Source: an uncultured Victivallales bacterium (GTDB taxonomy: Bacteria > Verrucomicrobiota > Lentisphaeria > Oligosphaerales > JAFGRS01). Taken from it: a stretch of 64,000 nucleotides of DNA. The stretch lies in NCBI GenBank assembly GCA_903837355.1, contig CAILUI010000053.1:1-64000 (forward strand). Reading direction: 5' to 3'. Shown in pieces: positions 55,799-64,000 of this stretch; the stretch's first letter is position 1; the number at the start of each line of letters is the position of its first letter. Position numbers and translations under genes: made by a program. The notes below the pieces were generated by a model. That model was given only the letters and a program-made list of their open reading frames with translations, ran no database searches and was not told the origin of the DNA.

Positions 55799-55873
55799 CC
55801 CAAACCGACTCCCGAAAGCAACACCGCGACCCCCAACCGCCAACCAGGGCAGAGAAGGAACCCGGTACCGCCC

Positions 55874-56791
55874 ATGGACACCCCGATCACCGAATACGCC
55901 CGCCTCGGTTTGGTTCACCACATGCTCTACCCGGACTGCGGCGAACATCCGACCGAGCATGTGGGTACGCTCAAAGCCATCGCCGCCCGCTCCGACATCG
56001 AGACGTTCGACTGCTGCCTACCCTACGACGAGGGCGCACGAGCTGAACTCATCCCAACGCTCAGGGCCTGCGGCAAAGTGGACCTCACCTTCGCCACCCA
56101 TTTCTTCCCCCTGCGCAAGCTCTCCCTCTGCACGACCAGCGTCACTGAGCAGGCGCAGGTGCGCATGATCATGAGAGACATGGTCGCTCAGGCCGCGGCC
56201 AGCGGGGCTACAGGCTTCATCTTCGCGTCCGGTGGTCCGTCCCCGGACCGGGCCACGCCGGCGCACCACGCCGCCTTCGCCTCGTTCTGCCGCTGGCTCT
56301 GCAACGAGCTCCGACCGCACGGCATCAGCGCCCTGCTCGAGCCCTTTGATATGACCATCGACAAGAAGTTCCTCTATGGCCCGACGGTGGCGTGCGTAGC
56401 CCTGATTGAAGCCTTGCGCCCAGCGGTGACCAATCTGGGGCTCGAGCTGGACATGGCGCACCTGCCCTTGATGGGCGAGAGCTTCGAGCACGCCATCCGC
56501 GCCGCCGCGCCCCATCTCCGACGGGTGCACTTGGGCAACTGCGTACTCCGCGACCCGGCGCATCCGCGGTACGGCGACACCCACCCGCCGATGGGCTACC
56601 CCGGCGGCGAGATTGGCGAGCCGGAGCTGACCGACATCCTGCGCTTGCTCCTGGACGTGGGCTTCCTCGACCGGAGGAGACGCGGCAACGTGGTCATCGA
56701 GATGACCCCATGGCCGGGCAAGACCGTGGACGAGACGGTCACCGATGCCTTCGCACGGCTGCAGGCGGCCTGGAAATGCGTCCAGAGTTGA
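55874..56791 (+). CDS. Xylose-isomerase-like TIM-barrel protein (sugar phosphate isomerase/epimerase family)
   Basis: A 305-residue cytoplasmic TIM barrel of the AP-endonuclease-2 fold. Candidate metal ligands are Glu in SALLEPFDM, Asp in GLELDMAHLPL, His in RVHLGNCVL and Glu in VVIEMTPWPG, the order seen in tagatose/psicose 3-epimerases and inosose dehydratases. It could epimerise or dehydrate a sugar released by the local glycosidases. Such barrels are often partners of Gfo/Idh dehydrogenases; one lies at 24242 but not adjacent. It follows the DppA-like gene on the same strand and converges on the U32 gene. Confidence 0.82.
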   Translation: MDTPITEYARLGLVHHMLYPDCGEHPTEHVGTLKAIAARSDIETFDCCLPYDEGARAELIPTLRACGKVDLTFATHFFPLRKLSLCTTSVTEQAQVRMIMRDMVAQAAASGATGFIFASGGPSPDRATPAHHAAFASFCRWLCNELRPHGISALLEPFDMTIDKKFLYGPTVACVALIEALRPAVTNLGLELDMAHLPLMGESFEHAIRAAAPHLRRVHLGNCVLRDPAHPRYGDTHPPMGYPGGEIGEPELTDILRLLLDVGFLDRRRRGNVVIEMTPWPGKTVDETVTDAFARLQAAWKCVQS

Positions 56792-56925
56792 CGTTCACAC
56801 CCTGACTCCAGCACGGCCCGATCCGCACTGGTTCGAGCCTAGCACGCCACGGTCCTTGGCGATCCGAAGTACGAATGCGTTGACGGCAAAACCGATCCTG
56901 CGGGGGGATCAGGTCTTCCAATGGG

Positions 56926-59436
56926 TCACTCGAGCGTGTAGGCGGGATCGGGTTCGGCGGGGGTCTGATCCAGGCCACGCTGCCAGTTCCCCTCGTGGGT
57001 CCCCTCGAGGCGTTCGCCGTGGCGCAGGCGCTGCCAGATGTGGGCGACGTCAGCGGGCTCGTAGGGCCGCCAGATGAACTCGGCGCGCAGGCGGCGGGCG
57101 CCCAGCGCCAGCAGCTCGTCCAGGTGGTGCGACCAGCATAGCGGCGCGGCGTTGACAATCACGGTCTGGCCATGATCGTTGATGGCCAGGAGCCGGTCCG
57201 AACGCCTGGACTCAAGCCGCATGCTGCCGGCGCCGCAGGTCGCATGATTGCCGCTGCAACCGCCGCGGGCACTGGAGAAGGCGCAGACGGCCGAGATGGC
57301 CAGGGGCGTATCCTGATAGATCAAGACGCGCGCGGTCTCGCCAAGGTGGGCCAGCAGGTGGGCCAGATTCTCGCGGCCGTCCTCGGGCGAGCAGGTCACG
57401 GAGCTGAAGCCGAGTTCCGCCAGCGCCGCGGCGGACAGCCGGTTGAGCACATACAACGGCCAGCCTGCAGCCAGGTCGAGCGCCGCAGGATCGCCCAGGT
57501 AGCTGAGCCCGGCCAGGTTCGACACCTCCCAGCGCTGATAGCCGGCCGCGCGCAGACGCTGAATACGCGGCTGGAGCAGCGCCGCCAGCGCCGGCCGGAT
57601 CACCGCCGGCAAGGCCAGACGCAGGCGCTCACCCCCAACGCGCGCGGCAAGGTCGGCCACCGCCTGGTCCACCTCGGCATCGCTGAGGCGGTGGATGAAC
57701 AGCGTGACCTGGGCCAGCGCCTGCAGGTCCTCGGCCGCCAGGCCTCCCAGGAACTCGGGCCGGTCGACGGCGATCTCCCAGGCGACCGGCGTCGGCGCGT
57801 CCGAGCCCTGGCCAAACCGCGGCGCCAGCGCCTGCTGAGCACGCTCGCACATGCGGCCCGCCAGGGCCTCATCGAGGCTGTTGACGACGCGCCGACGCAG
57901 TTCGTTGAAGTCCGCCATGCGGGCAAACCGGCCATCCGGGTTGGAGACCGCCACGCCGGCACAGGAGAAGACGGTACCACCGAGTTTCTGGAAGGCCTGC
58001 CGAGCGATTTCCAGCACGGCGGCAGGATCGCGCGCCGCCTCTGCCGACACCGCCGCCGGCAGCTCAGCGGTCGCGGTCAACTCCGGGCCGTTGCCCAACT
58101 GCAGCCGCGCCGTGGCCACCCAGGCTGCCGGCGTGCGAGTCACACTGAAGGACGTCGGTAGGTGCATCCCGTGGGCCCCCGGGCGCGGCACCGACCAGCG
58201 GTACGAGCGCTTGACCGCCTGCGAGGAGCCACAGTAGATGGGGGCGCCAACCGGCAGAGGCGGATGCCGCGCCGGCAGCGGCACCGCCACCCGGGTGCCG
58301 GGCTTAGCCTCAAACACACTGCGCCCATCGGCCTTCGCCGAGGACGGGCACAGACGGATCTCCTCGACCCCGAAACCAAATGGCTTCTCGCGCTCCTGCA
58401 GATCCAGTTGCAGCCCGTCAAAGCGCTCCAGCGTACGCTCGCGGACCGTGAAGACCAGCCATTCCGGCTCGCCGCGCACGACGGTATCGACAACTCCTAC
58501 AGGCGCCCCGCGATGGCCGACAGTGGCGGGATCCGTCACCCCGCGCTCGCGCGTCGTTTTGACATGGAAGGACGTCCAAGGCCGACTGAAGACCGTCTTC
58601 ACGTCGTGCTCAAGACAGCGACGTTCAGCGTCGTTCAGGGTGCCATCGAGGAGGGCACGGTAGTAGCGCGTGACCGTGGCAACATAGAGCGGGCTCTTCT
58701 TGCGCCCCTCAATCTTGAGCGAATGCACCCCCGCCTGACACAACGCCGGCAGAGCCTCCGCCAAGGCCAGGTCCTTCATCGACATCAGGGCCAGCGGAAT
58801 CTGCCCATCGTCAACACGAAAAGCGTTGCGACAGAGATATGAACAGCAACCGCGGTTGCCGCTCGATCCGCGCAGGTGCGAACTCAGCAGACAGAGGCCG
58901 CTGTAGGCGTAGCACAGCGCGCCATGCAGGAAGACCTCCACCTCCAGATCAGGCAGCGCCGCCACCTCGGCGATCTCGGCGCTGGTCAACTCACGCGCCA
59001 GCACCACGCGGCGGATACCCAGACGGCGAAGCTGCGCCGCGCCCGCGGCGCTGTGGATCGCCATCTGCGTACTGGCGTGCAAACGCAGGGTCGGGAAGTG
59101 CTGGCGGGCCAACTGACAGAGACCAAGGTCCTGCACGATCAGCGCGTCGACCGCGATCAACTCCAACTGCGCCAGCAGTTCGGCGACCGCAGGCAACTCG
59201 TGCTCCAGGAGAACCGTGTTAAGCGTGACATAGACGCGGCGGGCCGGGGTGAAGGCCGTGTGGGCGTAATCGGTCAGTTCGGCAACCTCGCCCAGATCGA
59301 AATTGGCAGCGTCGGCGCGGGCGCTGAAGCGCTTCAGGCCGAGATAGACCGCATCGGCGCCGTGCTGGAAGGCGGCATAACCCGCCTCCAGACTGCCGGC
59401 CGGCGCCAGCAGTTCAGGATGTCCACTGGATAGCAT
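56926..59436 (-). CDS. U32 family protein with C-terminal DUF3656 (RlhA-like)
   Basis: An 836-residue cytoplasmic protein. The N-terminal PELLAPAGSLEAGYAAFQHGADAVYLG opens the U32 TIM-barrel domain, and EVFLHGALCYAYSGLCLLSS followed by GSSGNRGCCSYLCR is the U32 signature with its iron-sulfur cysteines. The extra C-terminal region corresponds to DUF3656, as in RlhA, which hydroxylates C2501 of 23S rRNA using prephenate. A cluster of cysteines near the end (SARGGCSGNHATCGAGSM) may bind another Fe-S centre. Older annotation as 'collagenase-like protease' is misleading. The ATG at 59436 has AGGA eight bases upstream. Confidence 0.88.
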   Translation of the reverse strand: MLSSGHPELLAPAGSLEAGYAAFQHGADAVYLGLKRFSARADAANFDLGEVAELTDYAHTAFTPARRVYVTLNTVLLEHELPAVAELLAQLELIAVDALIVQDLGLCQLARQHFPTLRLHASTQMAIHSAAGAAQLRRLGIRRVVLARELTSAEIAEVAALPDLEVEVFLHGALCYAYSGLCLLSSHLRGSSGNRGCCSYLCRNAFRVDDGQIPLALMSMKDLALAEALPALCQAGVHSLKIEGRKKSPLYVATVTRYYRALLDGTLNDAERRCLEHDVKTVFSRPWTSFHVKTTRERGVTDPATVGHRGAPVGVVDTVVRGEPEWLVFTVRERTLERFDGLQLDLQEREKPFGFGVEEIRLCPSSAKADGRSVFEAKPGTRVAVPLPARHPPLPVGAPIYCGSSQAVKRSYRWSVPRPGAHGMHLPTSFSVTRTPAAWVATARLQLGNGPELTATAELPAAVSAEAARDPAAVLEIARQAFQKLGGTVFSCAGVAVSNPDGRFARMADFNELRRRVVNSLDEALAGRMCERAQQALAPRFGQGSDAPTPVAWEIAVDRPEFLGGLAAEDLQALAQVTLFIHRLSDAEVDQAVADLAARVGGERLRLALPAVIRPALAALLQPRIQRLRAAGYQRWEVSNLAGLSYLGDPAALDLAAGWPLYVLNRLSAAALAELGFSSVTCSPEDGRENLAHLLAHLGETARVLIYQDTPLAISAVCAFSSARGGCSGNHATCGAGSMRLESRRSDRLLAINDHGQTVIVNAAPLCWSHHLDELLALGARRLRAEFIWRPYEPADVAHIWQRLRHGERLEGTHEGNWQRGLDQTPAEPDPAYTLE

Positions 59437-59626
59437 ACTGGTGTCCTATACAAACCACGCGAGGCAGCACCCACACGACCTCACCTTACCCTCGCAGACG
59501 CGATCTGCGAGGCGATGGCAGGAAGTCCACCGCCGGTTGACGCGGTCCGGGCGGCGGAGTAGCTTCACCTCACGCCAAGGAGATGACGGGCTTTACGGCC
59601 CAGCCCGCAGAGGAGAGCGACACACC

Positions 59627-62600
59627 ATGAGATCACGCCCGATGCCCCACGTCCTGGTGTCCGGCCTCGCGCTCACGGGAACGCTGAGCGTAGCCGCCGC
59701 GGACCTGGGCCGGCCCAACCTGGAACGCCAACTGGGCCAGCCGGCGGACATCGCGGCGAGCGCCTACCTGTACCGCGCCGACCGCCCGGCGGCGGCGAAC
59801 CCGCCAGAGGCCTGGCTCCTGCTGGTGCAGCACGCCGGACTGCCCTACGACCAGCCCGCCGACATCGCCGCGCCGGCCGTGCGTCAGGCCCTCTGCGGTC
59901 TCCTCTGGGAAGAGGTGCGGCCACTGCGGCGCGTCGACCTCGAATGGCCCGCCACCGCCACCGCCATCCCGCCGCCGGCTGAACTCATGCTGACCTGCTT
60001 CGACGCCACCGATGGCACGGCCCACACCTGGTGGAACCCACGGACTCTCCGCGACGCCGGCAAGCCCGACGTGAGCCCTGACGGGCGCCGCTACAGCTAC
60101 GTTATTCCGGTTGATACCTGGGGCTTGGTGGTGGCCCTGCGTGGCAACCAAGACGCCGCCTCGTACTCGGTACCGACGCTCCGCGCCCTGGTTCCGGACC
60201 CCTGGAAGCGGGCCGATCTGGAGATCGAGTGGGGCTTCGCTGACGCGACCGCGGGCCGCGACTACAGCGGTCGGATCGAGGGCTACGACGCCGTCATCGC
60301 CGACCTGCGCCCCCTGGCCGACGACCCGCACACCACCCTGACCGGCCCGCAGGCCTGGCTCTCACCAGGCCCGGGCGACGGTCGCCGGGGCGTACGCTTG
60401 AGCGTCCTCTACATGGGCACCTCGCGGTGGCGACAGGTCTGGCCCTATCACGCCCAACCCGAAGACGTGGCGCGTTCGATTCTGACTGTCTGGACCGCGG
60501 CCGGCAGCTTCTCCTTCCAGGTCGCCGACCTCGAGGCGGGACCAATCCTGGCGCCCGAGTACGGCTTCTTCGTGCGCGCGGCCGCCCTCTTCCAAGCCCC
60601 CGCCGACGCCACCGCGCAAGCGCTTCTCCCGACCACAGCTCCCCTGCTGCTGAGCGAGCGGATGGAGCAGATTCCGGGCGTGCCCAAGAGCCGCGGTTGG
60701 GCCAGCAGCACCATCCCCTGGTTCGGCGTCAACGCCGACACCGAAGCCGGCGTGGCCGGTAGCTTGACCCTGCCAGCCCGCAGCGCGGCCATGCATCCGT
60801 CGCCGACCCTCGACGTGGCCGTCGGCTGGCGCAGCCCTCTGGCGGGCCAGATCAGCATCCAGGCCAAGGTGGCGATGGCGGATTCGGCCGGCGGTAACGG
60901 CGTCGACTGGGCGCTGGTGCTGCAGACCGCCGCCGGGCGCCAGGTCCTGGCCGAGGGTGCAGTCGGCACGGGCGGCGCCCAGGCGATCCCGGGGCCGGCG
61001 GACGCGGGCAAACTGGCCGCCGTCGCCGTACAACCGGGCGACCTGCTGTCGCTGGTGGTCGGCGCCAAGGGCGGCGACCATGTCTGCGACACCACCGTTG
61101 TCGGTCTGGTGCTCACCGAAGTCGGCGGTCAGAAGCGCGTCTGGGACCTGACCCGAGACGTGCTGGACGACGTCCAGGCGGGCAACCCCCACGCCGACAG
61201 CCAGGGGCACGCCGACACCTGGCAGTTCCAGGCGGCGCCCACCGGCCAGTTGGCGCCGGCCCAGCCAACGCCCTCGGCCCCGCCCTTCAACCAGGCCTCC
61301 CCGGCCGTGACCGCCAAGGCCTTTGTGCGCGAGCTGGCCGGCCGGAATCTACAGACGATCCGGCAGCGGGTCCGGCAGCACCCCGAACAGACCTGGGAGG
61401 GTGCCGTCGAGGCCATGCGCCCGGGCGAGGACCTGCCGCCCCATCCCACGCCGCCCTTTGGGCCGGCCATGCAGGTCGAGGTGCCCAGCGCCCGGCTCAG
61501 CGCCCAGTGGCAACTCGGCGCCTGGCATATCCTGCGGCACTCGGAGAAGGACGCAAACGGCACCTGGCACTTCAACGATTTCCCCTTCGGAATCCTCGCC
61601 TCTGAGACCTACATGCTCCTGCGCGCCCTGGACCTGCAAGGGATGCACCAGGAAGCCGCCGATGGCCTCGATCAGTGGCTGCGCCTGCCCACCGCCCCCA
61701 CGGTCGTCCCCGGCCAGGGCGGTCACCACGGGTGGGCGCGGTCGGACCGGCCCCTGGGCCATTTCACCGATGGCCAAGGCTGCCTGACCCACGCCGAAGG
61801 CCCAGCCGGCGCCGGCGGACACATGGACGGCGTGCATAGCATGGGCCCCGGCGCCATCGCCTTTGCCGCCGGCGAGCACTTCCTGCTGACCGGCGATCTC
61901 GACTGGCTCAGACCCCGCGCGGCGCGCCTGCTGGCCAATGCCGAGTGGATCCTCCGCCAGCGCCAGGTGCTGACCACCGTACTCCCGGGTGGGCAGCGCC
62001 TGTGGAGCAAGGGCCTGCAGCCGGCACATGTGGTGACCCCGGACAGCGAGTGCATGCACATGCAGTTCTACGAGTCGGAGGCCTACTACTGGCTGGCTGT
62101 CGTGCGCACGGCCGACCTGGTCAGTCGCGTCGATCCCCCGGCCGGTGCCAGGCTGGCGGCGGCGGCGGCAGCCTACCGCCAGGACCTCCTGGAGGCCGTC
62201 GGGCGCTCGATCACGCTTACACCCGTGGTGGCGGTCCGCGACGGCACCTACCGCTCGTTCATTCCCTTCGCTCCCTATGTGCGCGGCTTCGCCGCCGGCG
62301 CCTGGGGCTGGCGCCGCTGCCAGGGGCACGTCGGGGCGCTCTACTGGGACACGGTGCAGTCCGCCGACCCGCTCGTCAGTCCCAGCGGCCTGCTGGCGCC
62401 CCTCGACCCACGGGTCCAGGGGCATCTGGACGTGCTGGAGGACCGCTTGCTGCTGGAGAACATGAAGGTCCACGCCCGCACGCCCGGCTATGACCCGGAG
62501 ACGCACTGGTTTGCCCATGCCAGTTGGCAGTACCAGTGCGGCCTGGAGCGGCACGCCAACATCCATCTGGCGGCCGACGACGCCCCCAACGCCATCCGCA

Positions 62601-63067
62601 GCGTGCTCAACCAGTACGCCGTGGACATCATGCCCGGCGAGTACACCTTCCGCGAACACACCACCGGCGGGCCGCCCGACAAGATCTACGAAGAAGCCTG
62701 CTTCCTCGAGCGCTTCCGGCAGTTGCTGGTCATGGAGGAGGGCGCGGCGCTCTGGCTGGCCCGGGCCACCCCGCGGGCGTGGCTGGCCCAAGGCGAGCGG
62801 ATCGCCGTGCGGAACGCGCCGACCACCTTCGGCCCGGTCAGCTACGAGATCGTCTCGGACGTCGACCACGGTCGCATCGCCGCCACCCTGGAGATGCCTG
62901 CCCGCAACCCGCCGGCGGTGGTGCTGCTGCGCTTCCGTCACCCCGAGGCCGCGCCCAGCCGCAGCGTGACCGTCAACGGCAACGCGTGGACGGCGTTCGA
63001 CCCAGCGGCGGAGTGCGTACGGCTGGAGGGAATGACGGGGAGAGTAACGGTCGACGTGAGTTACTGA
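59627..63067 (+). CDS. Large secreted protein with C-terminal six-hairpin glycosidase-like domain
   Basis: The ATG at 59627, with AGGAGAG nine bases upstream, opens a signal peptide (VLVSGLALTGTLSVAAAD), giving 1146 residues; the frame is open upstream but lacks a signal. Residues about 40-300 are a beta-sandwich with a CBM9-like look (WGFADATAGRDYSGRIEGYDAV). About 300-590 contains further beta domains. About 620-1060 is rich in paired helices (HILRHSEKDANGTWHFNDF, LRALDLQGMHQEAADGLDQWL, LLANAEWILRQRQ), the (alpha/alpha)6 barrel of six-hairpin glycosidases and lyases. The C-terminal ~80 residues are a beta-sandwich. Substrate unknown; a heteropolysaccharide hydrolase is likely. Confidence 0.78.
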   Translation: MRSRPMPHVLVSGLALTGTLSVAAADLGRPNLERQLGQPADIAASAYLYRADRPAAANPPEAWLLLVQHAGLPYDQPADIAAPAVRQALCGLLWEEVRPLRRVDLEWPATATAIPPPAELMLTCFDATDGTAHTWWNPRTLRDAGKPDVSPDGRRYSYVIPVDTWGLVVALRGNQDAASYSVPTLRALVPDPWKRADLEIEWGFADATAGRDYSGRIEGYDAVIADLRPLADDPHTTLTGPQAWLSPGPGDGRRGVRLSVLYMGTSRWRQVWPYHAQPEDVARSILTVWTAAGSFSFQVADLEAGPILAPEYGFFVRAAALFQAPADATAQALLPTTAPLLLSERMEQIPGVPKSRGWASSTIPWFGVNADTEAGVAGSLTLPARSAAMHPSPTLDVAVGWRSPLAGQISIQAKVAMADSAGGNGVDWALVLQTAAGRQVLAEGAVGTGGAQAIPGPADAGKLAAVAVQPGDLLSLVVGAKGGDHVCDTTVVGLVLTEVGGQKRVWDLTRDVLDDVQAGNPHADSQGHADTWQFQAAPTGQLAPAQPTPSAPPFNQASPAVTAKAFVRELAGRNLQTIRQRVRQHPEQTWEGAVEAMRPGEDLPPHPTPPFGPAMQVEVPSARLSAQWQLGAWHILRHSEKDANGTWHFNDFPFGILASETYMLLRALDLQGMHQEAADGLDQWLRLPTAPTVVPGQGGHHGWARSDRPLGHFTDGQGCLTHAEGPAGAGGHMDGVHSMGPGAIAFAAGEHFLLTGDLDWLRPRAARLLANAEWILRQRQVLTTVLPGGQRLWSKGLQPAHVVTPDSECMHMQFYESEAYYWLAVVRTADLVSRVDPPAGARLAAAAAAYRQDLLEAVGRSITLTPVVAVRDGTYRSFIPFAPYVRGFAAGAWGWRRCQGHVGALYWDTVQSADPLVSPSGLLAPLDPRVQGHLDVLEDRLLLENMKVHARTPGYDPETHWFAHASWQYQCGLERHANIHLAADDAPNAIRSVLNQYAVDIMPGEYTFREHTTGGPPDKIYEEACFLERFRQLLVMEEGAALWLARATPRAWLAQGERIAVRNAPTTFGPVSYEIVSDVDHGRIAATLEMPARNPPAVVLLRFRHPEAAPSRSVTVNGNAWTAFDPAAECVRLEGMTGRVTVDVSY

Positions 63068-63097
63068 GATCCCGGCGGCGCCAGCGACGCACGCTCG

Positions 63098-64000
63098 TCA
63101 ACGGGCGACGCAGCAGAGCTCACGGTGGTTCGACGGCAGGTGGCTGGCACGGACGTCGCGAAACCCCATCCGCCGGATGCGCGCCAGGGTCGCAGGGATC
63201 CCGTCGATGATCCGCTGATCGTTGAGCTTGAGGGTCAGCACGGCGCCGCGCAAGGTCCGGCGCAGGCGCGGCAGGAAGCGCTGGATGGCGTGCAGGGCGA
63301 CTGGTGGGGCAAGATTCACGTCGAGCAGCAGCCAGTCCACACGCGGCGGCAGATCCTCCCAGCGCAGGGCGTCGATCTTGATCGGCAGATGCTCGACCCG
63401 CGCCGCGGCCGGACCGCGGTAGGCAAGCACGCCGGGGTTCATCGGCGCTGAATCCACGCCCCACACGGTGACGCCGCGCCGCGCCAGCGCCAAGGCGGCG
63501 CCGCCCGGGGCGCTGCCGATTTCGAGGGCCACATTGCCGGGGCGCACATCGAGTCCGGCCCAGAGGATCGCCTCTTCGATCTTGGCGAACGCCCGCGACG
63601 GCGATTCGGGGGGCACGACCACCTCCGGCAGGCCGCCGGGCACCCCCCAGCGCCCGGCGCCATGCTGATGCAGGCCGACCAGGCACGGCTCGCCGGGCGC
63701 CACGACCACATCCACAACCAGATCGCCCGCCTGCGGCTGCGTCTCCGGGAGGAAGCGAGCGCCGGCCAACAGCGCTTCACGCAGGCGGGTGACCTCGGCG
63801 GCAGCGTCTGCCGCGGCCGGGTCGCGAGCGAAGACATGCAAGCGCAGGCCGGTCGCCGCCAGGCCAGGTTCGGCCCCCAGCAGGGCGGTCACATCCTCGG
63901 CGCTGGTGGCACGGCCCAGCGACGCCCCCCAGACGCGCGCAAACACCGCCTCGAGGTCGAGGGCGGCCGAGGTCGCCGTGTCGCTCACCCACGTCACCAG
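63098..64000 (-). CDS. RlmM-like 2'-O-ribose rRNA methyltransferase, 5' end beyond the window
   Basis: About 299 residues of an FtsJ-type SAM methyltransferase are visible; the frame is still open at the window edge, and the only local start (GTG at 63997) is probably not the real one, since RlmM proteins have ~360 residues. The SAM site is ALEIGSAPGGAALALARRG; VDWLLLDVNLAPP supplies the Asp, LTLKLNDQ the Lys and the terminal SNHREL the Glu of the K-D-K-E catalytic set. The N-terminal part resembles a THUMP-like RNA-binding region. It probably modifies C2498 of 23S rRNA, next to the site hydroxylated by the RlhA-like neighbour's family. Confidence 0.8.
   Translation of the reverse strand: MVTWVSDTATSAALDLEAVFARVWGASLGRATSAEDVTALLGAEPGLAATGLRLHVFARDPAAADAAAEVTRLREALLAGARFLPETQPQAGDLVVDVVVAPGEPCLVGLHQHGAGRWGVPGGLPEVVVPPESPSRAFAKIEEAILWAGLDVRPGNVALEIGSAPGGAALALARRGVTVWGVDSAPMNPGVLAYRGPAAARVEHLPIKIDALRWEDLPPRVDWLLLDVNLAPPVALHAIQRFLPRLRRTLRGAVLTLKLNDQRIIDGIPATLARIRRMGFRDVRASHLPSNHRELCCVAR

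Overview
This window is GC-rich bacterial chromosome of the kind seen in the PVC group (Lentisphaerota, Kiritimatiellota, Verrucomicrobiota or Planctomycetota). The clues are a PEP-CTERM sorted surface protein, several very large secreted proteins built from laminin-G-like and carbohydrate-binding-like modules, DUF4838 and beta-propeller glycosidases, a Gfo/Idh/MocA dehydrogenase, a sugar-isomerase-like TIM barrel, and many intergenic palindromic or short-period repeats. The phylum is an inference from gene content. No rRNA, tRNA, complete insertion sequence, phage or CRISPR array was seen.

Layout. 0-3.6 kb: a PEP-CTERM/DUF4114 surface protein, then a translationally coupled pair, a GGDEF diguanylate cyclase and a PilT-type ATPase. 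3.6-9.3 kb (minus): a secreted alpha/beta hydrolase, a clan GH-A glycosidase and a nitrilase-family amidohydrolase. 9.5-19.6 kb (plus): a 2165-residue secreted modular protein, a lipoate-protein ligase and a secreted protein with a formylglycine-generating-enzyme-like domain that lacks the first catalytic Cys. 19.6-25.3 kb: a REP-like multi-hairpin element, a LamG/beta-propeller protein, a 176-bp MITE-like inverted repeat, a URO-D family methyltransferase-like protein, a TPR protein and an oxidoreductase. 25.3-31 kb: a glycyl radical enzyme with no activase beside it, a second LamG/propeller protein and an endonuclease/exonuclease/phosphatase protein. 31-41.4 kb: leuS, glycogen phosphorylase, a SulP anion transporter with STAS domain, a secreted DUF4838 protein and a cupin. 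41.4-45.9 kb: a DUF4337-like membrane protein, a second cupin, the wreck of a kdp potassium-transport operon, and a membrane-anchored zinc-ribbon protein. 46-51.7 kb: an AKR-like barrel, an NAD-dependent epimerase, an RluA-type pseudouridine synthase and a large secreted glycosidase-like protein. 51.9-64 kb: an M24-fold protein without metal-binding aspartates, a 25-copy heptanucleotide array, a deoxyhypusine-synthase-like protein, a DppA aminopeptidase, a sugar-isomerase-like protein, a U32-family protein, an 1146-residue secreted protein and a partial RlmM-like methyltransferase.

How it fits together. Most accessory genes suggest degradation and use of complex, probably sulfated or uronic-acid-bearing, polysaccharides: exported hydrolases and carbohydrate-binding proteins outside; oxidoreductase, isomerase-like barrel, cupins, glycyl radical enzyme and glycogen phosphorylase inside. 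Housekeeping functions are scattered among them (leuS, lplA, rluA-type, U32 and RlmM-like RNA modification).

The most unusual content is non-standard structure. A six-gene kdp locus has collapsed into about 1.3 kb by at least three deletions. A perfect 25 x 7-bp array supplies the last codons and stop of a gene. Inverted octamer arrays, a hexamer array and at least three palindromic repeat elements lie between genes. No new defence or mobile system with convincing multi-gene logic was recognised.
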